A DNA stretch of 51,135 nt, taken from assembly GCF_003350325.1 (NCBI RefSeq), contig NZ_QLYZ01000027.1, positions 237 through 51,371 on the forward strand. The letters are read 5' to 3'. This document shows, piece after piece, positions 48,796 to 51,135 of this stretch. The notes beneath the pieces were generated by a model. It was not told the origin of the DNA and did no database searches. It saw only the letters and a program-made list of their open reading frames with translations. The translations under genes and the position numbers were made by a program. Source of the stretch: Vibrio rhodolitus. Lineage in GTDB: Bacteria; Pseudomonadota; Gammaproteobacteria; Enterobacterales; Vibrionaceae. Position 1 is the first letter of the stretch, and every line of letters begins with the position of its first letter.

Positions 48796-50805
48796 TTACA
48801 TCAAATTAATCAAATCTTGCTCAGTCTGAACTTCAATGCCTAACTCTTGTGCTTTGGCTAATTTTGACCCTGCGCTTTCACCCACAAAAAGAATATCGGT
48901 TTTTTTAGAAACACTTCCGGTTACTTTTGCCCCTAAGGCTTCTAGCGCTGCTTTCGCATCTGAGCGTGATAGTTGTGATAATGAACCAGTCAAAACCACA
49001 ACTTTACCCGCTAGAGGCTGAGGGATATTTTCATCTCGCTCTTCAATTACCGGCCAGTTAATACCTTGCTCGAGCAACTCAGTTATGACTTGTTTGTTTT
49101 TATCTTGCGCAAAAAATGACGTGATATGACTCGCAACAATACCACCAATATCCTGAACCTCAACTAACTGCTCGTGAGTAGCGTTCATAACAAGCTCAAG
49201 CGATTTAAAGTGCGCCGCTAAGTTTGCCGCAGTGGCTTCGCCCACTTCTCGAATACCCAATGAATATAAAAAGCGTGGCAGTGTGGTTTGCTTTGATACT
49301 TCAAGTGCATTTACAACATTTTGTGCCGACTTCGGTCCCATACGCTCTAAAACAGTCAGTACACCAGCACTTAACTTAAATAAGTCAGCTGGAGTCTCTA
49401 CCATTTCACGGTCAACCAACTGCTCAATTACCTTTTCACCTAAGCCATCAACATCAAGTGCTTTACGTGAAACAAAGTGTTTTAACGCTTCTTTACGTTG
49501 CGCCTGACAGACTAAGCCACCAGTACAACGCGCAACTGCTTCACCTTCAACTCTTTCGACAGCTGAACGACAAACTGGACACTGATCAGGGAAGATAATA
49601 TCTCGTGCATTTTCCGGGCGACGGTCGGCAACCACAGAGACAACTTGAGGGATCACATCGCCTGCGCGGCGGATGATCACGCTATCGCCAATTTTAACTT
49701 GTAGTCGGGCAATTTCGTCAGCGTTGTGCAACGTAGCATTGCTTACCGTAACACCACCAACAAAAATCGGTTCCAACTTGGCAACAGGTGTAATCGCTCC
49801 AGTGCGTCCAACTTGGAACTCAACGTCGTTAAGTACCGTGATCTCTTCTTGCGCAGGAAACTTATACGCTATCGCCCAACGCGGTGCTCGAGCCACAAAA
49901 CCTAAACGTTCTTGCAGGGCAATATCATCAACTTTAATCACCACACCATCGATTTCATAAGCGAGCGCATCGCGACGCTGTAAAATAGCTTGGTAGTAGT
50001 CTCTCACCTCTGCCAATGAACCAACGCGCTTTGTTTCTGGACACATAGGCAATCCCCAACCTTTCAGTTGTAAGAATCGCTCATAATGACTATTTGAAAG
50101 CTCAGCGCCTTCGACCACGCCAACGCTGTAAGCATAAAAACTGAGTGGACGAGTTGCAGTAATACGTGAATCGAGTTGACGCAAACTGCCCGCTGCGGCA
50201 TTACGCGGGTTAACAAACGTCTTCTCACCTTTTTTCAGCGCCAGCTCGTTAAGTTTGTCAAAACCGGCTTTAGGCATAAAGACTTCGCCACGAACCTCAA
50301 TACGCTGTGGCCAACCTTCACCACGCAGTTTTAACGGAATTGCCGCGATTGTACGTACGTTTTCAGTGATGTTTTCACCTGTTGTACCATCACCGCGAGT
50401 CGCTGCTTGCACTAAAACGCCATCAACGTAGAGAAGGCTAACCGCCAAGCCATCAAGTTTTGGTTCACAACAAAACAGATCGAACTTTGCTCCAGGCAAG
50501 CGATCAACCATTCGTTTATGAAAACTGGTTAGCTCGCTATCGTCAAACGCGTTATCAAGTGAAAGCATTGGAATTTCGTGCTGCACGGTTGCAAAACCGT
50601 CAAGAGGCTTTCCGCCAACTCGCTGGCTTGGTGAGTCGATCGTCACTAGATCAGGGTGTTGCTCTTCTAGTGCCAACAGTTCGCGCATCAAGCGATCATA
50701 CTCAACATCTGGGATTTCTGGGCTGTCTTCAACGTAATAGCGCACGGCGTGGTAATGCAGTGTTTCACGCAGGTGTTCGAGTTTTTGTTGGATTTCTATC
50801 GACAT
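48796..50805 (-). CDS. ligA: NAD(+)-dependent DNA ligase
   Basis: A 669-residue replicative DNA ligase that seals nicks using NAD(+). The Ia domain comes first, then the adenylation domain with the nucleophile Lys116 in EPKLDGLAVSLLY and EIDGVVIKVDD near 283. An OB fold follows, then the four-Cys zinc finger (CPVCRSAVERVEGEAVARC, then C in GGLVCQ), HhH repeats (about 430-580), and a C-terminal BRCT domain (GKVVVLTGSLSQLSRSDAKA). Length matches E. coli LigA (671). In V. cholerae zipA lies upstream on the same strand; here the upstream DNA is a terminator and then an IS end. Confidence 0.97.
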   Translation of the reverse strand: MSIEIQQKLEHLRETLHYHAVRYYVEDSPEIPDVEYDRLMRELLALEEQHPDLVTIDSPSQRVGGKPLDGFATVQHEIPMLSLDNAFDDSELTSFHKRMVDRLPGAKFDLFCCEPKLDGLAVSLLYVDGVLVQAATRGDGTTGENITENVRTIAAIPLKLRGEGWPQRIEVRGEVFMPKAGFDKLNELALKKGEKTFVNPRNAAAGSLRQLDSRITATRPLSFYAYSVGVVEGAELSNSHYERFLQLKGWGLPMCPETKRVGSLAEVRDYYQAILQRRDALAYEIDGVVIKVDDIALQERLGFVARAPRWAIAYKFPAQEEITVLNDVEFQVGRTGAITPVAKLEPIFVGGVTVSNATLHNADEIARLQVKIGDSVIIRRAGDVIPQVVSVVADRRPENARDIIFPDQCPVCRSAVERVEGEAVARCTGGLVCQAQRKEALKHFVSRKALDVDGLGEKVIEQLVDREMVETPADLFKLSAGVLTVLERMGPKSAQNVVNALEVSKQTTLPRFLYSLGIREVGEATAANLAAHFKSLELVMNATHEQLVEVQDIGGIVASHITSFFAQDKNKQVITELLEQGINWPVIEERDENIPQPLAGKVVVLTGSLSQLSRSDAKAALEALGAKVTGSVSKKTDILFVGESAGSKLAKAQELGIEVQTEQDLINLM

Positions 50806-50885
50806 ATTTCACTCAATTTTCGTTAGATAAGTGGCTAATAGCGCGAGTATGAACGCGCACTCATCTCTATTCAAGGGCAAATAAA

Positions 50886-50910
50886 AAGGCTCCTATCAAT
50901 GAGGAGCCTT
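50886..50910 (-). terminator. Terminator upstream of ligA
   Basis: A 9-bp stem AAGGCTCCT/AGGAGCCTT with a 7-nt loop is followed on the minus strand by TTTTTAT. It would end a minus-strand transcript coming from the right (expected zipA), so ligA probably has its own promoter in 50806-50885. Confidence 0.85.
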
Positions 50911-50922
50911 AACACAATTCAA

Positions 50923-51135
50923 TGACCCGTCCTAAATAAGGTTGACACAACCCAATCAGAAAATTGGAGAGTGTTATGAAATCAGCAGCTAGACGAACCC
51001 AACGTGACTATTCACTCGCTTTTAAATTGGATGTCGTTGACCAAGTTGAAAGAGGTGAACTGACTTATAAACAGGCTCAAGAGAAGTACGGCATACAAGG
51101 TTGTTCTACAGTATTAGTGTGGCTCCGAAAACACG
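50923..51135 (+). mobile_element. Left end of an IS3-family insertion sequence, truncated by the window
   Basis: The likely terminal repeat starts near 50923 with TGACCCGTCC and continues into AGGTTGACA, typical of IS3-type ends. An OrfA reading frame begins 53 bp inside. The right end, OrfB and target duplication lie outside the window, so the exact left boundary is an estimate. Confidence 0.75.
50976..51135 (+). CDS. IS3-family transposase OrfA, 5' part
   Basis: 53 codons are visible before the window ends. The product is a basic HTH protein that starts MKSAARRTQRDYSLAFKLDV and continues with a YKQAQEKYG helix and a recognition-helix end STVLVWLRKH, the usual IS3/IS911 OrfA pattern. It binds the IS ends and is normally fused to the DDE OrfB product by -1 frameshifting. 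GGAGAG stands just before the ATG. It is incomplete only because the window ends; nothing shows it is broken. Confidence 0.85.
   Translation, partial: MKSAARRTQRDYSLAFKLDVVDQVERGELTYKQAQEKYGIQGCSTVLVWLRKH

Overview
The window is chromosomal DNA of a Vibrio species (Gammaproteobacteria). The evidence is a polar-flagellum locus in the Vibrio arrangement (flgBCDEFGHIJ, flgKL and two flagellins on one strand; cheV-cheR beside flgB; flgA, flgM and flgN divergent; then the Vibrio-specific flgO, flgP and flgT), followed by the htpG/toxR-toxS divergent pair. I cannot name the species. Naming of the two flagellins follows V. cholerae (flaA next to flgL, flaC beyond it).

Layout. 1-120: tRNA-Leu(UAG) and its terminator. 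234-20488: the flagellar/chemotaxis block. Its promoters can be read by eye. Sigma-54 (-24/-12) elements lie before flaA, flgK, flgF, flgB and probably flgT. Sigma-28 elements lie before flgM and flaC. 20498-25269: tRNA-Arg(CCU), an OmpR-type two-component pair, a glucose/GlcNAc-family PTS EIICB gene, and an unrecognised protein with an AP2-like sequence pattern. 25343-31503: OmpA, GltX, and a copper export/handling unit (copA-copG) behind a textbook CueR-type promoter with a 19-bp spacer. 31530-37192: hemH, adk, htpG and toxRS. 37211-41174: a TSUP permease, a SelW-like protein, a YfcE phosphodiesterase, and a four-gene overlapping operon of two DUF1538 membrane proteins, a PII-like protein and a CBS-pair protein. 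41410-45931: two SDR-type genes, CnoX (YbbN), and QmcA with its NfeD partner. 46113-48251: a tiny secreted protein, a DUF2057 protein and a porin. 48796-50805: ligA. The right edge enters an IS3-family element with a partial OrfA at 50976-51135.

How it works together. The flagellar genes form a near-complete set for the rod, hook, hook-filament junction, P/L rings, the Vibrio outer-membrane H-ring accessory proteins, filament subunits and the FlgM anti-sigma-28 checkpoint, plus CheV and CheR. Outside the flagellum the region is mostly core housekeeping with envelope stress and ion functions: copper, ToxRS and outer-membrane proteins.

The least explained material is the DUF1538-PII-CBS operon (38890-41174), the small secreted protein (46113-46319), the AP2-like ORF (24763-25269), two intergenic stretches ending in strong hairpins that could be small RNAs (20575-20796, 43213-43419), and several hairpins placed on ribosome-binding sites or between flagellar genes. 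I saw no CRISPR array, prophage or integron repeats.
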